64,000 nt of DNA from Rhodoblastus sp963710275 (GTDB taxonomy: Bacteria; Pseudomonadota; Alphaproteobacteria; Rhizobiales; Beijerinckiaceae), in assembly GCA_963710275.1 (NCBI GenBank), contig CAVPZS010000001.1, positions 38,819 through 102,818 of the forward strand, written 5' to 3'. The position numbers and the translations under genes are program-made. Of this stretch, positions 1 through 8,844 are shown piece by piece (within the stretch, counting starts at the first letter, position 1; every line of letters begins with the position of its first letter). The notes beneath the pieces were generated by a model that searched no databases, was not told where the DNA came from, and saw nothing but the letters and a program-made list of their open reading frames with translations.

Positions 1-588
1 CCCTTCGGCGTCCATTTCAGCCAGATCAAGGTCTCGAACCTCATCCGCTGCGATCACGAGGGCCGGGTCGTCGAAGGCGATTTTCCGGTCAACCGCGCGG
101 CCTTCGTCATCCATTCGCGTGTCCACGCGGCGCGGCCCGACGCGATTGCCGCCGCGCATGCCCATTCGGTGCATGGCCGCGCCTTCTCGGCGCTTGGCGT
201 CGAACTGGCTCCGATCACACAGGACGCCTGCGCCTTTTACGAGGACCACGTCGTCTATGACGATTACGGCGGCGTGGTCGTGGAGCTGGACGAGGGCCGG
301 CGCATCGCGCAGGCCATCGGCCGAGGCAAGGCCGCCATTCTTCAGAACCACGGCCTGCTGACGGTCGGCGGCAGCGTCGACGAGGCGGTTTGGTGGTTTG
401 CCGCCATGGATCGGTGTTGCCACGCCCAACTTCTGGCGATGGCGGCGGCGCGCGGCGAGCTGAAGCGCATTTCGCCCCCGGCCGCGGCGCAGGCCAGGGG
501 GATCGTCGGCTCAGCCTTTGCCGGCTGGTTCCAGTTCCAGCCGCTTTATGCCCGCATTCTCAAAGAACAGCCCGACCTGCTGGATTGA
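1..588 (+). CDS. class II aldolase/adducin family protein, 3' part
   Basis: The reading frame is open from the first base, so the start lies outside the window; about 195 C-terminal residues are visible. The family comprises zinc-dependent aldolases and epimerases acting on sugar phosphates and related hydroxy-carbonyl compounds. Visible signatures are the histidine motif AHAHSVHG near residues 50-57, which supplies metal ligands, and the later ILQNHGLLTVGG segment, which carries a further family histidine. The end matches the usual family C-terminus, so only the start is missing. The substrate cannot be predicted. The next gene starts 91 bases downstream on the same strand. Confidence 0.85.
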   Translation, partial: PFGVHFSQIKVSNLIRCDHEGRVVEGDFPVNRAAFVIHSRVHAARPDAIAAAHAHSVHGRAFSALGVELAPITQDACAFYEDHVVYDDYGGVVVELDEGRRIAQAIGRGKAAILQNHGLLTVGGSVDEAVWWFAAMDRCCHAQLLAMAAARGELKRISPPAAAQARGIVGSAFAGWFQFQPLYARILKEQPDLLD

Positions 589-679
589 AAATTACGTAGC
601 GTAAACTTGACCCTTGAGGTTAACCTTCTCTTAACAAGATGGATTCACATCGCAGGCTGCGTGTTATAGTTCCGGCCGG

Positions 680-1279
680 ATGAGAAGAAATGACATGGAT
701 CGGGACATGGCCGCCGAATGCGTTTTGCAGGACCTCCGCATAGGTTCGAATTATATTGGGATCATCGCGGCGCGAGACGCCTTCGACCTAGGCGCCAGCA
801 CGTCGGAGATCGTCGCCACGGCCTGGTCCATGGCAAAGCTTTTGGAGCCGGATCGGGACGCCAAGAAAACGGCGAGGCGGCTGAGCCATTTCGTGCTCGA
901 TTGTACGGCTCATGCCGTTATCAATGGCGTCAATCGCGCCGATGTCGAGGCGGCCGCGACGGCGATCAGCTCTGCCCGCCAACTGGTCGACGCGGCGACG
1001 CCGTGCTGGGACATCCTGGTGTCCGGCCAAAGCCTGCAGGCATGGGCCTATGGCTCGAAGTTCGATGCCGCATGGTCGACCGCTTGCGCAATTCTGCAGA
1101 GCGGTCTGGGCGCTGAGCGTTCGGCCCGCCACGACCCCATGATCCTGGCGCAGACGTATGTTGCGCCCGAACTGGAGCGGGATGAAATCGCCTGGCAGGA
1201 CCAGCGCCTGAAGCACTGGCTGCTGTCGGCACGTCCGCAGCCGCTGCCGTTCGGCCTTTCCCTGTCCTCGGCGGCCTGA
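680..1279 (+). CDS. hypothetical protein, mostly helical
   Basis: A 199-residue protein I do not recognise. It is predicted soluble, with no signal peptide or membrane segment, and is rich in Ala, with alternating charged and hydrophobic residues suggesting a helical fold. A second in-frame ATG five codons in (position 695) has a slightly better purine-rich stretch upstream and may be the true start. The stop is only 9 bases before the following cupin gene on the same strand, so the two probably form one transcript. No function is proposed. Confidence 0.55.
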   Translation: MRRNDMDRDMAAECVLQDLRIGSNYIGIIAARDAFDLGASTSEIVATAWSMAKLLEPDRDAKKTARRLSHFVLDCTAHAVINGVNRADVEAAATAISSARQLVDAATPCWDILVSGQSLQAWAYGSKFDAAWSTACAILQSGLGAERSARHDPMILAQTYVAPELERDEIAWQDQRLKHWLLSARPQPLPFGLSLSSAA

Positions 1280-1288
1280 GGCGCGGCG

Positions 1289-1618
1289 ATGCGATCGGGC
1301 AAGCTGTCGGACGGCGTGGCCACGAATGCGCCGGCGGAGCTGATCACGATCCTCGCGGCAACGCCCGGAGCCCGGATTGAACGCATCGTGTCAACCGGAC
1401 AGGCCAGTTCGCCGGGCTTCTGGTACGATCAGGACGATCCCGAATGGGTATTGCTGATTTCAGGTTCGGCGGCCCTGTCGATCGAAGGCGAAAGCGAGGC
1501 GCGGATACTGCATCCCGGCGACTGGCTCGAAATTCCCAGCCATGTCCGTCATCGCGTCGAATGGACAGACGCGGAAAAGCCGACGATCTGGTTGGCCGTT
1601 CACCTCAAGAACGCTTAG
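1289..1618 (+). CDS. small cupin-domain protein
   Basis: A 109-residue single-domain cupin. Residues about 45-95 show the conserved beta-barrel pattern: acidic start (DPEWVLLISG), a central GE-type turn, then the LHPGDWLEIPSHVRHRVEW segment with the second cupin motif G-D-x-x-x-I-P-x-x-x-x-H. Cupins of this size usually bind a metal or act as small sensors or isomerases, but specificity cannot be read here. It follows the previous hypothetical gene by 9 bases, suggesting co-transcription. It ends just before a strong hairpin shared with the convergent cold-shock gene. Confidence 0.75.
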   Translation: MRSGKLSDGVATNAPAELITILAATPGARIERIVSTGQASSPGFWYDQDDPEWVLLISGSAALSIEGESEARILHPGDWLEIPSHVRHRVEWTDAEKPTIWLAVHLKNA

Positions 1619-1649
1619 CCGTCTTTGTTCAAACTGTAGCTACAAAAAG

Positions 1650-1676
1650 CCCGGCCGCAACAATGTCGCGGCCGGG
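1650..1676 (-). terminator. bidirectional intrinsic terminator
   Basis: Perfect 9-bp inverted repeat (CCCGGCCGC / GCGGCCGGG) around a 9-base loop. It has an A-run on its left (T-run on the minus strand) and an A-run on its right. It lies between the convergent cupin gene and the cold-shock gene and can terminate the latter on the minus strand. Confidence 0.8.
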
Positions 1677-1702
1677 AAAAACATGTCTTGAAAGAGACGA
1701 AT

Positions 1703-1912
1703 TCAGGCGGCGGCGAGGTTTTCCGCGGCGCTCTTGCCCGAACGCTCGTTCTTGACGATTTCGAAGCTGAGCTTCTGGCCTTCGACGATGGTGCGCATGC
1801 CCGCGCGCTCCACGGCCGAAACGTGAACGAACACGTCGGTGCCGCCGTTGTCAGGCTTGATGAAGCCGAAGCCCTTGGTGGCGTCGAAGAATTTCACGGT
1901 TCCGGTGATCAT
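1703..1912 (-). CDS. cspA: cold-shock domain protein (CspA family)
   Basis: A 69-residue single cold-shock domain that binds single-stranded RNA/DNA and melts RNA structure. The RNP1 motif KGFGFI (residues about 13-18) and RNP2 motif VFVHVS (about 27-32) are both intact. The length is normal for alphaproteobacterial Csp proteins. The upstream region to about 2210 holds no other gene and may include a long 5' leader, which is common in this family. It is followed on the minus strand by a strong intrinsic terminator. The symbol is generic: several paralogues usually occur per genome. Confidence 0.95.
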   Translation of the reverse strand: MITGTVKFFDATKGFGFIKPDNGGTDVFVHVSAVERAGMRTIVEGQKLSFEIVKNERSGKSAAENLAAA

Positions 1913-2210
1913 GACGATTTTCCTTTCAATCGCTCATAGGAATATGTTCGCCACGTCTTTGACGCAGCAAACGTTACGTTCGATTTTGATGGGAAGGATC
2001 GTCACGACGCCAAAGACGAGGCGACAAATTCAACAAGCAATATCGAGAAAGGTCTTATAGCCGGGATCCTTGTCCAAAACAAGGCCAGAGCGTTTTCAAG
2101 CGAAGCGGAGGCTGGATCGCGACAAGACCCGAAGGGCCGCGTCGGCGCATCCTCGCCGAAGCAAAATGTGCGGAGGGGTTCATCGCGCGCCGCTGTCCCC
2201 GCGGCGCCGT
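1913..2210. other. intergenic region upstream of the cold-shock gene
   Basis: About 300 bases with no supported gene. It should hold the promoter and leader of the minus-strand cold-shock gene. I see no confident promoter box or hairpin in it. Confidence 0.4.
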
Positions 2211-2480
2211 TCAAGCGGTCTCGGCCTTGAGCCCTACCTTTACGCCGCAAGCGCGCGCGAGCGCCGCCTCGCATCTGCGGACCTCGGCCAGCGCCTGGTT
2301 CACGCGCAGGGACGCTCGAACCTGTTCCGCCACCGAAGCCCCGGCGACCTTGAGCCAATCCATTTCGGCGTGGATTTTCGCGGCGGCGGCCTCGGCCGCC
2401 GCCACGGCGCCGCTCAGGACCTGCTGCTTCCTGAATTGAAAATCGATGATCTCGCCCATTCCTTCCCGCTTCCTTTCCAT
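2211..2480 (-). CDS. small hypothetical protein, helical
   Basis: About 80-90 residues; unrecognised. The sequence from MGEIIDFQF onward is a likely long amphipathic helix rich in Ala, Glu and Arg, with one Cys-bearing stretch near the end. Two starts are close: ATG at 2480 and ATG at 2459. The second has AGGAAG about 8 bases upstream and may be the real one. The frame stays open further upstream, but that extension looks like non-coding translation. Monocistronic on the minus strand, facing away from the formylglutathione hydrolase region. Confidence 0.5.
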   Translation of the reverse strand: MERKREGMGEIIDFQFRKQQVLSGAVAAAEAAAAKIHAEMDWLKVAGASVAEQVRASLRVNQALAEVRRCEAALARACGVKVGLKAETA

Positions 2481-2676
2481 CGAGCCTGCCGTCTGGACAA
2501 AGCAAAAAGCCGGCCAATCGGGCGTCCTCCTGAAACCGCGGGAACGATTCCGAGGGAAGGCCGCCATTTGCCGAGTTTTTCATCAGATGCTTGCGCGAAG
2601 GCGCCGCCGCGCGCCCTCGCCAAAGCTCGGAAGGCGCGTCTTTCGTCAATAAATCAGGTATTTGTGCGGCGGGCAG

Positions 2677-3513
2677 TCAGGCAAAAAGCCGTGCGGCGTG
2701 CCAGGCGATATGATCGCTCATGAAGGTCGAAATGAAATAATAGGAATGGTCGTAGCCCTCGCGCATGTTGAGCGTGAGCGGAATTCCGGCCTTTTTGCAG
2801 GCCTCTTCCAGAAGCCAGGGTTTCAATCCGTCCTGCAGGAAGGAATCGGCGCCGCCCTGGTCGACCAGGAATTCCTTGAAACGGCGCCCATCGGCGATGA
2901 GATTCGTGGCGTCATAGGCGCGCCAGGCCTTCTCGTCGGGTCCGAGATATTTTTCCAGCGCCGGCCTGGACCAGCCGCTGGTCGAGGGCTGGACGATCGG
3001 CGAAAAGGCCGAACAGCTCCTGAAACGGTCGGGATGTTTCAACGCCAGGGTGAGCGCGCCGTGACCGCCCATCGAATGGCCGAATACGCCCTGCCGGCTC
3101 ATGTCGGCCGGAAACTTCTCCGCGATCAGCGCGGGCAGTTCTTCCAGCACATAGGAATACATGCGGTAATTGCGGTCATAGGGCGCTTGCGTCGCGTCGA
3201 GGTAGAAGCCCGCGCCCTTGCCGAAACGCCAGTCGTCCGGTTCGTCCGGCACGTCGTCGCCGCGCGGAGACGTGTCGGGACACACGATGATCACGCCATG
3301 TTTCGCGGCGGCGGCGCGGAATTCGCCCTTCTCGGTGACATTGGCGTGGGTGCAGGTCAGCCCCGAAAGGTACCACAACACGGGCGCGGGACGCTGTGCG
3401 GCCTGGGGCGGAACGAAAACCGAAAAGGTCATCTGGCAACGGGTCGTCCGCGCGTCATGGCGATAGACGCCCTGCGCGCCGCCATGCGAACGGACGGTGG
3501 AAATTTCTTCCAT
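2677..3513 (-). CDS. fghA: S-formylglutathione hydrolase
   Basis: Serine hydrolase of the esterase-D type that cleaves S-formylglutathione to formate and glutathione, the last step of glutathione-dependent formaldehyde oxidation. The nucleophile motif GHSMGGHGA is intact, followed by an acidic triad residue in the LVDQGGADSFL segment and the catalytic His in EGYDHSYYF. From ATG 3513 the protein is 278 residues, the usual size; that start has AAGGGA about 9 bases upstream and is preferred over an in-frame ATG at 3537. It lies downstream of gfa on the same strand, separated by a hairpin. frmA lies about 10 kb away, so all three pathway enzymes are in this window. Confidence 0.95.
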   Translation of the reverse strand: MEEISTVRSHGGAQGVYRHDARTTRCQMTFSVFVPPQAAQRPAPVLWYLSGLTCTHANVTEKGEFRAAAAKHGVIIVCPDTSPRGDDVPDEPDDWRFGKGAGFYLDATQAPYDRNYRMYSYVLEELPALIAEKFPADMSRQGVFGHSMGGHGALTLALKHPDRFRSCSAFSPIVQPSTSGWSRPALEKYLGPDEKAWRAYDATNLIADGRRFKEFLVDQGGADSFLQDGLKPWLLEEACKKAGIPLTLNMREGYDHSYYFISTFMSDHIAWHAARLFA

Positions 3514-3541
3514 GCTGCAAATTCCCTTGTGCGCCAATAAT

Positions 3542-3573
3542 CACGGCGCGGCCGACGAAGCAGCCGCGCCGTG
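3542..3573 (-). terminator. intercistronic GC-rich hairpin between gfa and fghA
   Basis: Perfect 11-bp inverted repeat (CACGGCGCGGC / GCCGCGCCGTG) with a 10-base loop between gfa and fghA. On the minus strand it lacks a good T-run, so it may partly terminate transcription or protect the gfa message. Confidence 0.55.
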
Positions 3574-3589
3574 TTTCATATCAGGAGCG

Positions 3590-4168
3590 TCACGCGGCGG
3601 CGAGTTTTCCCGACGCCTTGGCGATATGGGTGGAGATTGCGTCCATCAGCGGCGGGGACAAGCAATCATAAGGTTGCAGGCCCAGTTCGCGCAGACGGTC
3701 GCGCACGGCGCCCATTTTCGCCGGCGGAAAACCCTGTTCGATGATCGAGGACACGAAGGCGGCGAATTCCGGCGCCGCCCATCCCTGCTCGTTCGACAAT
3801 TCGGAATGGACGAAATCGAGGCCGTAGAACGGATGGTTCCTGTTCTCGATGCGGCCATACATATGCGTCCCGCAATCCTTGCAGGCATGGCGCTGGATCG
3901 TCGCCGAGGGGTCGACCACCTGGAGCTTCTGCTCGTTGGCGACGACGCGCAGGTTTTCGCGCGGCACAACTGCGACCACGGAGAATACCGCGCCCGCGGG
4001 CTTCCAGCACTTGGAGCAGCCGCAAGCATGGTTATGCGCGATCTGACCCTTGATTTCGACCTTCACCGGATCGCTGGAACATTTGCAGGTCAGGGTGCCG
4101 CCGCCGAAATCGGGACGTCCGGCCTTGACGCCATTGTCGACGGATGGGTGAATGCGGATGTCGGACAT
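3590..4168 (-). CDS. gfa: glutathione-dependent formaldehyde-activating enzyme (Gfa)
   Basis: A 192-residue zinc protein of the Gfa/CENP-V family, proposed to speed up formation of S-hydroxymethylglutathione from formaldehyde and glutathione. Zinc ligands are visible in order: CKC near residue 28-30, CGCSKC near 49-54, and CKDCGTHMYGRIE near 95-107. The start at 4168 is chosen for its AAGGAGGAG ribosome site 4-5 bases upstream; a longer in-frame extension has no such site. It precedes fghA on the same strand, consistent with a formaldehyde-detoxification operon beside the methanol dehydrogenase genes. Confidence 0.93.
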   Translation of the reverse strand: MSDIRIHPSVDNGVKAGRPDFGGGTLTCKCSSDPVKVEIKGQIAHNHACGCSKCWKPAGAVFSVVAVVPRENLRVVANEQKLQVVDPSATIQRHACKDCGTHMYGRIENRNHPFYGLDFVHSELSNEQGWAAPEFAAFVSSIIEQGFPPAKMGAVRDRLRELGLQPYDCLSPPLMDAISTHIAKASGKLAAA

Positions 4169-4657
4169 GGGCTCCTCCTTTGGATTTGCTCTTGGTTGTT
4201 GTCGTGTCGACTGCTGGTCTTGCGGCTGCGCGGCTGGACCCCGGAACAAGTCCAGAAGCCAGCCGAGGCCGAAATCGGCTTTCACTCATCTTCGCCTCCC
4301 TGCGCATGGCGACGCGCCGGACGGTTCGAACGGCCAGTCTTACGAAACATATTCGGCAAGCTATTCCTCGCCCATGCGGCGGCTGCTTGGCCATCACGGC
4401 GTCTGCGTGCGCCGCTTCTCATGCGTCTGCGCGGCGCGTCACCGCCACGCGGGCCGTTCAAACGTTCCCATTCAAGTAAAATACGCCGTGATCGCCACGC
4501 CTATATTTTGCGCCGCGCGAAACGACTTGCGAGCGCAAAATCCGTCGAGCGGAGTATGGCATAAAGCGTGGCGTCTTGAAGCCTCGGCCGCCTTAATAAT
4601 CGCTTATGATTTCGCTATTGACTGTGCGTCCGCTACGGACTCGAATAGCTTTTCAAC
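4169..4657. other. divergent intergenic region, gfa / PQQ-associated operon
   Basis: About 490 bases between divergent operons, presumably holding both promoters. It contains no supported gene. A TTGACT near 4618 with a poor partner 17 bases downstream is too close to the 4658 start to be convincing. Confidence 0.4.
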
Positions 4658-5887
4658 ATGACCTTGCCGCGCCGCGCTTTTTTTGTCCTTTGCCGCACGC
4701 TCCGCGCCGCCGTGGGCGCCTTGGCCGTGGTCGCGGTTTTCCATGCGAACGGCGCGACGGCGCAGCAGGCTGACCCCGCGCTGCAAGTCGAGATCGCCGT
4801 CGTGGTGCGCCAGAAGCCCGAGCCGCCGCTCTACGATCCAACCGCGACGCCGCAGGACGAAGCATTGCAGGGCGTGCGTCTCGCCATCGCCGACAACAAC
4901 ACCACGGGCGCCTTTCTCGGCCAGCATTTCACGCTTGATGAAGTCATCCTCGCGCCGCAGGAGTCCCCGGCCGAGGCGGCGAAGCGCCTGAGCGACAAGA
5001 ACCTCGGTCTCTTCATCGTTGACCTTCCGGGTGACGAACTGCTCGCCTTCGCCGACGCGTTGCAGGGTCGTGACGCCGCCGTATTCAACGTGGCGGCAGA
5101 GGACGATCGGCTGCGGGCGAGGGATTGCCGGGCCAACATCTTCCATGTCGCCCCGAGCCGCGCCATGCTGACCGACGCCCTGGCGCAATTCCTTTCGGTC
5201 AAACATTGGGCCAACCTCTTCCTCATCACCGGCCCCAAGCCGTCGGACAAGCTCTACGCCGAGGCGCTGCGCGCCTCAGTGAAGAAATTCGGGCTGAAGA
5301 TCGTCGCGGAAAAACCCTGGACCTTCGGCGCGCTGGCCCAAGCGCGCGGCGACAGCGTCACCATGGCGGACGCGCTTATCTTCACCCAGGGCGTCAATTA
5401 CGACATCATGGTCGTCGCCGACGAAGAAGACGATTTTGGCGACTATATTCCCTACCATACGTGGGATGCGAAACTTCTGGCGGGCACGCAAGGACTGGTC
5501 GCGGCGTCGTGGCATCCCACGCAGTTCGCCTGGGGCTCGGAACAGCTCCAGGATCGTTTCCTGCGCCTGGCCAACCGGCACATGCGTCCCATAGATTACC
5601 AGGCCTGGACGGCGGCGCGGGCGGTGGGCGAGGCGGTGGTCCATGAGAATTCCGCCGATCCGCGCAAGCTTGCCGCCTACATGCTCGATCCAGACTTCAG
5701 CGTCGCGGCGTTCAAGGGCGTGGCGGTCAGCTTTCGCCCCTGGGACCGGCAATTGCGCCAGCCCCTGCTGCTGGCGCAACCGGCCTTCCTGGTGGCGGTC
5801 GCGCCGCAGCCAGGGTTCCTGCATCAGCGCACGCCGCTCGACACGCTGGGCGTCGACCAGCCCGAAACGCAATGCCATTTGAAGTGA
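4658..5887 (+). CDS. periplasmic substrate-binding protein of the PQQ-dependent alcohol dehydrogenase system
   Basis: A 409-residue ABC-type periplasmic binding protein of the branched-chain amino-acid binder fold, with an N-terminal signal peptide (cleavage near ATAQQA, residue about 36). This family (PQQ_ABC_bind type) is known from gene sets around PQQ-dependent alcohol dehydrogenases; its ligand is not established. The family pattern includes the YDPTATPQDEALQGVRLAI stretch and the HTWDAKLLAGTQGL region. It is the first of three same-strand genes, followed after 18 bases by a beta-propeller protein. No matching ATPase or permease lies nearby, so transport is not assured. Confidence 0.85.
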   Translation: MTLPRRAFFVLCRTLRAAVGALAVVAVFHANGATAQQADPALQVEIAVVVRQKPEPPLYDPTATPQDEALQGVRLAIADNNTTGAFLGQHFTLDEVILAPQESPAEAAKRLSDKNLGLFIVDLPGDELLAFADALQGRDAAVFNVAAEDDRLRARDCRANIFHVAPSRAMLTDALAQFLSVKHWANLFLITGPKPSDKLYAEALRASVKKFGLKIVAEKPWTFGALAQARGDSVTMADALIFTQGVNYDIMVVADEEDDFGDYIPYHTWDAKLLAGTQGLVAASWHPTQFAWGSEQLQDRFLRLANRHMRPIDYQAWTAARAVGEAVVHENSADPRKLAAYMLDPDFSVAAFKGVAVSFRPWDRQLRQPLLLAQPAFLVAVAPQPGFLHQRTPLDTLGVDQPETQCHLK

Positions 5888-5905
5888 CGCTCCAAGGGGG
5901 GACGG

Positions 5906-6907
5906 ATGCAGAGGATTTTGACCGGGCCCCGCACGACGCTGGGGCTGTTTTTGCTGCTGTCGGGCTTTTTTCCGCTGTTCGGCTTGGCGCCAGCCCTTGC
6001 CTACCGCGTTTATGTCACGAACGAGAAAGGCAATTCCATCAGCGTCATCGACAGCGACAAGCAGCAGGTGGTCCAGACCGTTCCTGTGGGCCGGAGGCCG
6101 CGCGGCATCCTCGTCAGTCCCGACGGCAAGCTGATCTATGTCTGCGCCAGCGACGACGACGCCATCGAGGTGATCGACGCCTCGGACATGAAGATCCTGC
6201 GCACGCTCGAATCCGGACCCGATCCCGAACAGTTCGCGCTCGACCCCTCCGGAAACCCTCTCTACATCGCCAATGAGGACAATGCCGAGGTGACGATCCT
6301 CGACGTGGTCAAGAACCAGACGCTCGCGCAGGTTCCCGTCGGAGTCGAACCGGAGGGCATGGGCATCAGTCCCGACGGCAAGCTGCTGGTGGCGACGTCG
6401 GAAACCACCAACATGGCGCATTTCATCGACCCCCGATCCTACAAACTGATCCAGAGCGTGCTGGTGGGAAAACGGCCGCGCGTCGCGGTCTTCAACCGGC
6501 AGGGAGGCCTGGTCTGGGTGAGTTCGGAGATCGGCGGCGGCGTCGCCGTCATCGACGCCGTAACCCGCAAGATCGTGAAGAAAATCAGCTTCGACATTCC
6601 TGGACTGACCAGGGAGGAAATCCAGCCGGTTGGCGTCGCCCTGACCTCCGACGGCAAGACCGCCTTCGTGGCGCTTGGCTTCGCTAATCGCGTCGCCGTC
6701 ATCAATGCGCAGACTTACGAGGTCGAAAAATATTTGCTGGTCGGAGCGCGGGTCTGGCATCTCGCCATGACTCCCGACGAAAAGTTACTTTACACCACCA
6801 ACGGCAATTCCAACGATGTCTCGGTGATCGACGTGGCCGCGCGAAAGGTCGTCAAGACCATCGCCGTCGGCGCCGAGCCGAACAGCGTTGTGTCCTCGCC
6901 GAACTGA
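5906..6907 (+). CDS. periplasmic YVTN-type beta-propeller protein, PQQ-associated
   Basis: A 333-residue seven-bladed propeller with signal peptide (cleavage after about residue 30, LAPALA). Repeats of the pattern YVTN-x-x-x-N-S-x-S-V-I-D recur through the chain: VYVTNEKGNSISVID at the start, LYIANEDNAEVTILD in the middle and LYTTNGNSNDVSVID at the end. Proteins of this type accompany PQQ-dependent alcohol dehydrogenase loci (PQQ_ABC_repeats family); the role is unknown. It sits 18 bases after the binding-protein gene and 21 before the next, so the three are probably one operon. Confidence 0.88.
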   Translation: MQRILTGPRTTLGLFLLLSGFFPLFGLAPALAYRVYVTNEKGNSISVIDSDKQQVVQTVPVGRRPRGILVSPDGKLIYVCASDDDAIEVIDASDMKILRTLESGPDPEQFALDPSGNPLYIANEDNAEVTILDVVKNQTLAQVPVGVEPEGMGISPDGKLLVATSETTNMAHFIDPRSYKLIQSVLVGKRPRVAVFNRQGGLVWVSSEIGGGVAVIDAVTRKIVKKISFDIPGLTREEIQPVGVALTSDGKTAFVALGFANRVAVINAQTYEVEKYLLVGARVWHLAMTPDEKLLYTTNGNSNDVSVIDVAARKVVKTIAVGAEPNSVVSSPN

Positions 6908-6928
6908 AAACGCCCGAGGGAGGCGCGC

Positions 6929-7570
6929 ATGAAGGGAGTTCTATCTGGCGCTTTACTTGTCGCGAGCCTTTCCGCGAGCCTCTTGACCTGCCTTGGCGCG
7001 GGCGCGCGGGCGGCGGCGCCCGGAGCGAAAAACGCCGACTGGCCATGCGCCCAGCCGCGCACGCCGACCATCAGCGCAGCCACAGTCTGGGCGGGCCCGG
7101 AAATCGACAAGTCCGGCCCCTGGGACCAGGATCGCGAGGCCGCAGAACTGGCGCAAAAACTCGCGTCGCGGCGCACGCCGCTGGCGGACGTCGATGGGCT
7201 GCTGGACGAATTCGTCACCAAGGCGGGCGCGGACAAGGGCGCCGACAAGGATGTGGAATTGACCCGCGTCTTCGCCGGCGTGCTGGAGCTGGTCAATGCG
7301 CAGCGCGACCGTGTCATCGCGGGCATCGTCAATTACGCGCATGGCCAGAACGAACGCGCGGCGAAGGTGCGCGCGGACAGCGAGCTCGTCGCCGATCGGC
7401 AGGAGGCGGCCGCGCCGCAGCAGGAGCAGGAAGAGGCGGAGACCAGCCTCAAATGGGACAAGCGGATTTTCGAGGAGCGGGCGAAGTCGCTGACCTATGT
7501 CTGCGAAACCCCGGCGCTTCTGGAGCGGCGCGTATTCGAGATCGCGCGGCGCATCCAGCAGAAGCTTTGA
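6929..7570 (+). CDS. hypothetical periplasmic protein in the PQQ-associated operon
   Basis: A 213-residue protein with a clear signal peptide (cleavage near residue 28, AGARA). The mature part has two cysteines (PCAQPR near residue 41 and YVCETP near residue 190) that could form a disulfide, a probable long helix, and a Gln/Glu-rich stretch at about 150-165. I do not know the family. Its tight spacing to the propeller gene and position next to xox genes suggest a periplasmic accessory role in methanol oxidation. This rests on context only. Confidence 0.7.
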   Translation: MKGVLSGALLVASLSASLLTCLGAGARAAAPGAKNADWPCAQPRTPTISAATVWAGPEIDKSGPWDQDREAAELAQKLASRRTPLADVDGLLDEFVTKAGADKGADKDVELTRVFAGVLELVNAQRDRVIAGIVNYAHGQNERAAKVRADSELVADRQEAAAPQQEQEEAETSLKWDKRIFEERAKSLTYVCETPALLERRVFEIARRIQQKL

Positions 7571-7772
7571 GCGAGGCAAATGGCGTAACGGAAAAGTGAA
7601 TTGGCGTTTTTCGCGCAAGCCTTGACGCAACCATAAGCGCGGTTCTGTGTTATATCTAAGAGCCAATCTTATCGGGCGGAGGAACAAATTCGATTGAATG
7701 CAATGGAAATCCGCACGGTCGGGCCTCGAGCCCGAATAAGGCCGGCGGTCGGGAAATGCGGAGGAGATGGGC

Positions 7773-8477
7773 ATGAACGTTCTGATTGTTGAGGATGATG
7801 TTATCGCGGGCGGGCCTTTGGCGGAAGGCCTCAAGGCGGAAGGTTTCGACGTGACCGTGGTCGATGGTGCGGAAAATCCGGTGGAGACCGCTGGCGCCGT
7901 CAATCCCTGCGCGGTTCTGTTCGATACCGTCGCGCCTGGCGCGCAGATGTTTGAAACCTGCCGCGCCCTGAGGCGGACTGGACGCACCGAGCCCATCCTC
8001 TTTCTGAGCGGCCGGCACGACGCCAGCGACCGCGCTAATGGGTTGAACGCCGGCGCCGATGACTTCATCGCCAAGCCCTTCCAGTTTTCGGAACTGGTCG
8101 AACGGCTGCGCGCCCATCTCATCCATCACAATATCGCCGACGACGAACGCGAGCGGCGCAAGGTTGGCAAGCTGGTGCTGGACATGCGCGTGCGCCAGGC
8201 CTTTTTTGGCAATGTCCACATTCGCCTCACCCAGCGCGAGGCCGAACTTCTGTCGTTGCTGATGCAGAACGCCAACCAACCTGTGTGCCGCGGCGCCATC
8301 TATGACGAACTCTGGGGCGCGCAGCCGGGCACGTCGCTGAATGTCGTCGACGTCTATGTCGGCTATCTCAGGACGAAATTCGCCGACATCACCCGGGTCG
8401 GCGGTCCGTTCATCTCCACCGTACGCGGCAAGGGGTTCATGCTCGACATGGCCGGTTACAAATGCGCGGCGCGGTGA
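7773..8477 (+). CDS. OmpR/PhoB-family response regulator
   Basis: A 234-residue two-domain regulator. The receiver domain (residues 1-118) starts MNVLIVEDDV, with the acidic pair; the likely phosphorylated Asp is in VLFDTVAPG (about residue 51), and the conserved Lys is in FIAKPF. The C-terminal winged-helix domain (about 135-230) has LTQREAELLSLLM and the recognition-helix region NVVDVYVGYLRTKF, ending in TVRGKGFML. Start 7773 is preferred over 7767 because GGAGGAG then lies at proper spacing. No sensor kinase gene is adjacent. Its position between the PQQ-associated genes and the xox cluster hints at control of methanol oxidation. Confidence 0.9.
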   Translation: MNVLIVEDDVIAGGPLAEGLKAEGFDVTVVDGAENPVETAGAVNPCAVLFDTVAPGAQMFETCRALRRTGRTEPILFLSGRHDASDRANGLNAGADDFIAKPFQFSELVERLRAHLIHHNIADDERERRKVGKLVLDMRVRQAFFGNVHIRLTQREAELLSLLMQNANQPVCRGAIYDELWGAQPGTSLNVVDVYVGYLRTKFADITRVGGPFISTVRGKGFMLDMAGYKCAAR

Positions 8478-8843
8478 TCTCGCCGCGTTTGCCGGGCGCG
8501 CTGGCGCTCGGCGCCTTTGCCTTTCTTGCAATGGCGGCGGCGCAAGCCGCCGTTCCCGAACTTGAGAACGACTACCCCACCGAGGCTCGTGCGGATTACG
8601 TCTTCGGCTGCATGGCGGCCAATGGCCAGACCCGCGAAACCCTCCACAAATGCGCCTGTTCGCTGGATGTGGTGGCCTCCATCCTGCCTTATGACCGCTA
8701 TGTCGACGCGGAAACGGTCCTGACCGTTCGCCAGGGCGCCGGCTTCATGGCCAACAGCTTTCCGCAGTGTCGGAAAATTTGACGACATGGTTGCGGACTT
8801 GCGCCGCGCCCAGGCGGAAGCGGAAGTGCTCTGCTTCAAGTAA
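8462..8843 (+). CDS. small periplasmic cysteine-containing protein (one frameshift)
   Basis: About 126 residues once an extra base near 8774-8778 (in a GGAAAA tract) is discounted; otherwise a stop falls at 8782. It has a signal peptide (residues 1-29, AQAA), then conserved-looking cysteines in FGCMAANGQTRETLHKCAC and SFPQCRK, and an acidic helical end reaching AEVLCFK. Its start overlaps the end of the response regulator, implying translational coupling. It faces the xox operon convergently, ending two bases before xoxJ. I cannot name the family. Comparable small secreted proteins occur near methanol dehydrogenase genes. Confidence 0.6.
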
Positions 8844-8844
8844 T

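Noticed and set aside
4618..4646. Possible sigma-70 promoter (TTGACT, then TCGAAT 17 bases later)
   Set aside because: It leaves only a few bases before the start codon at 4658, too short for a leader with a ribosome site.
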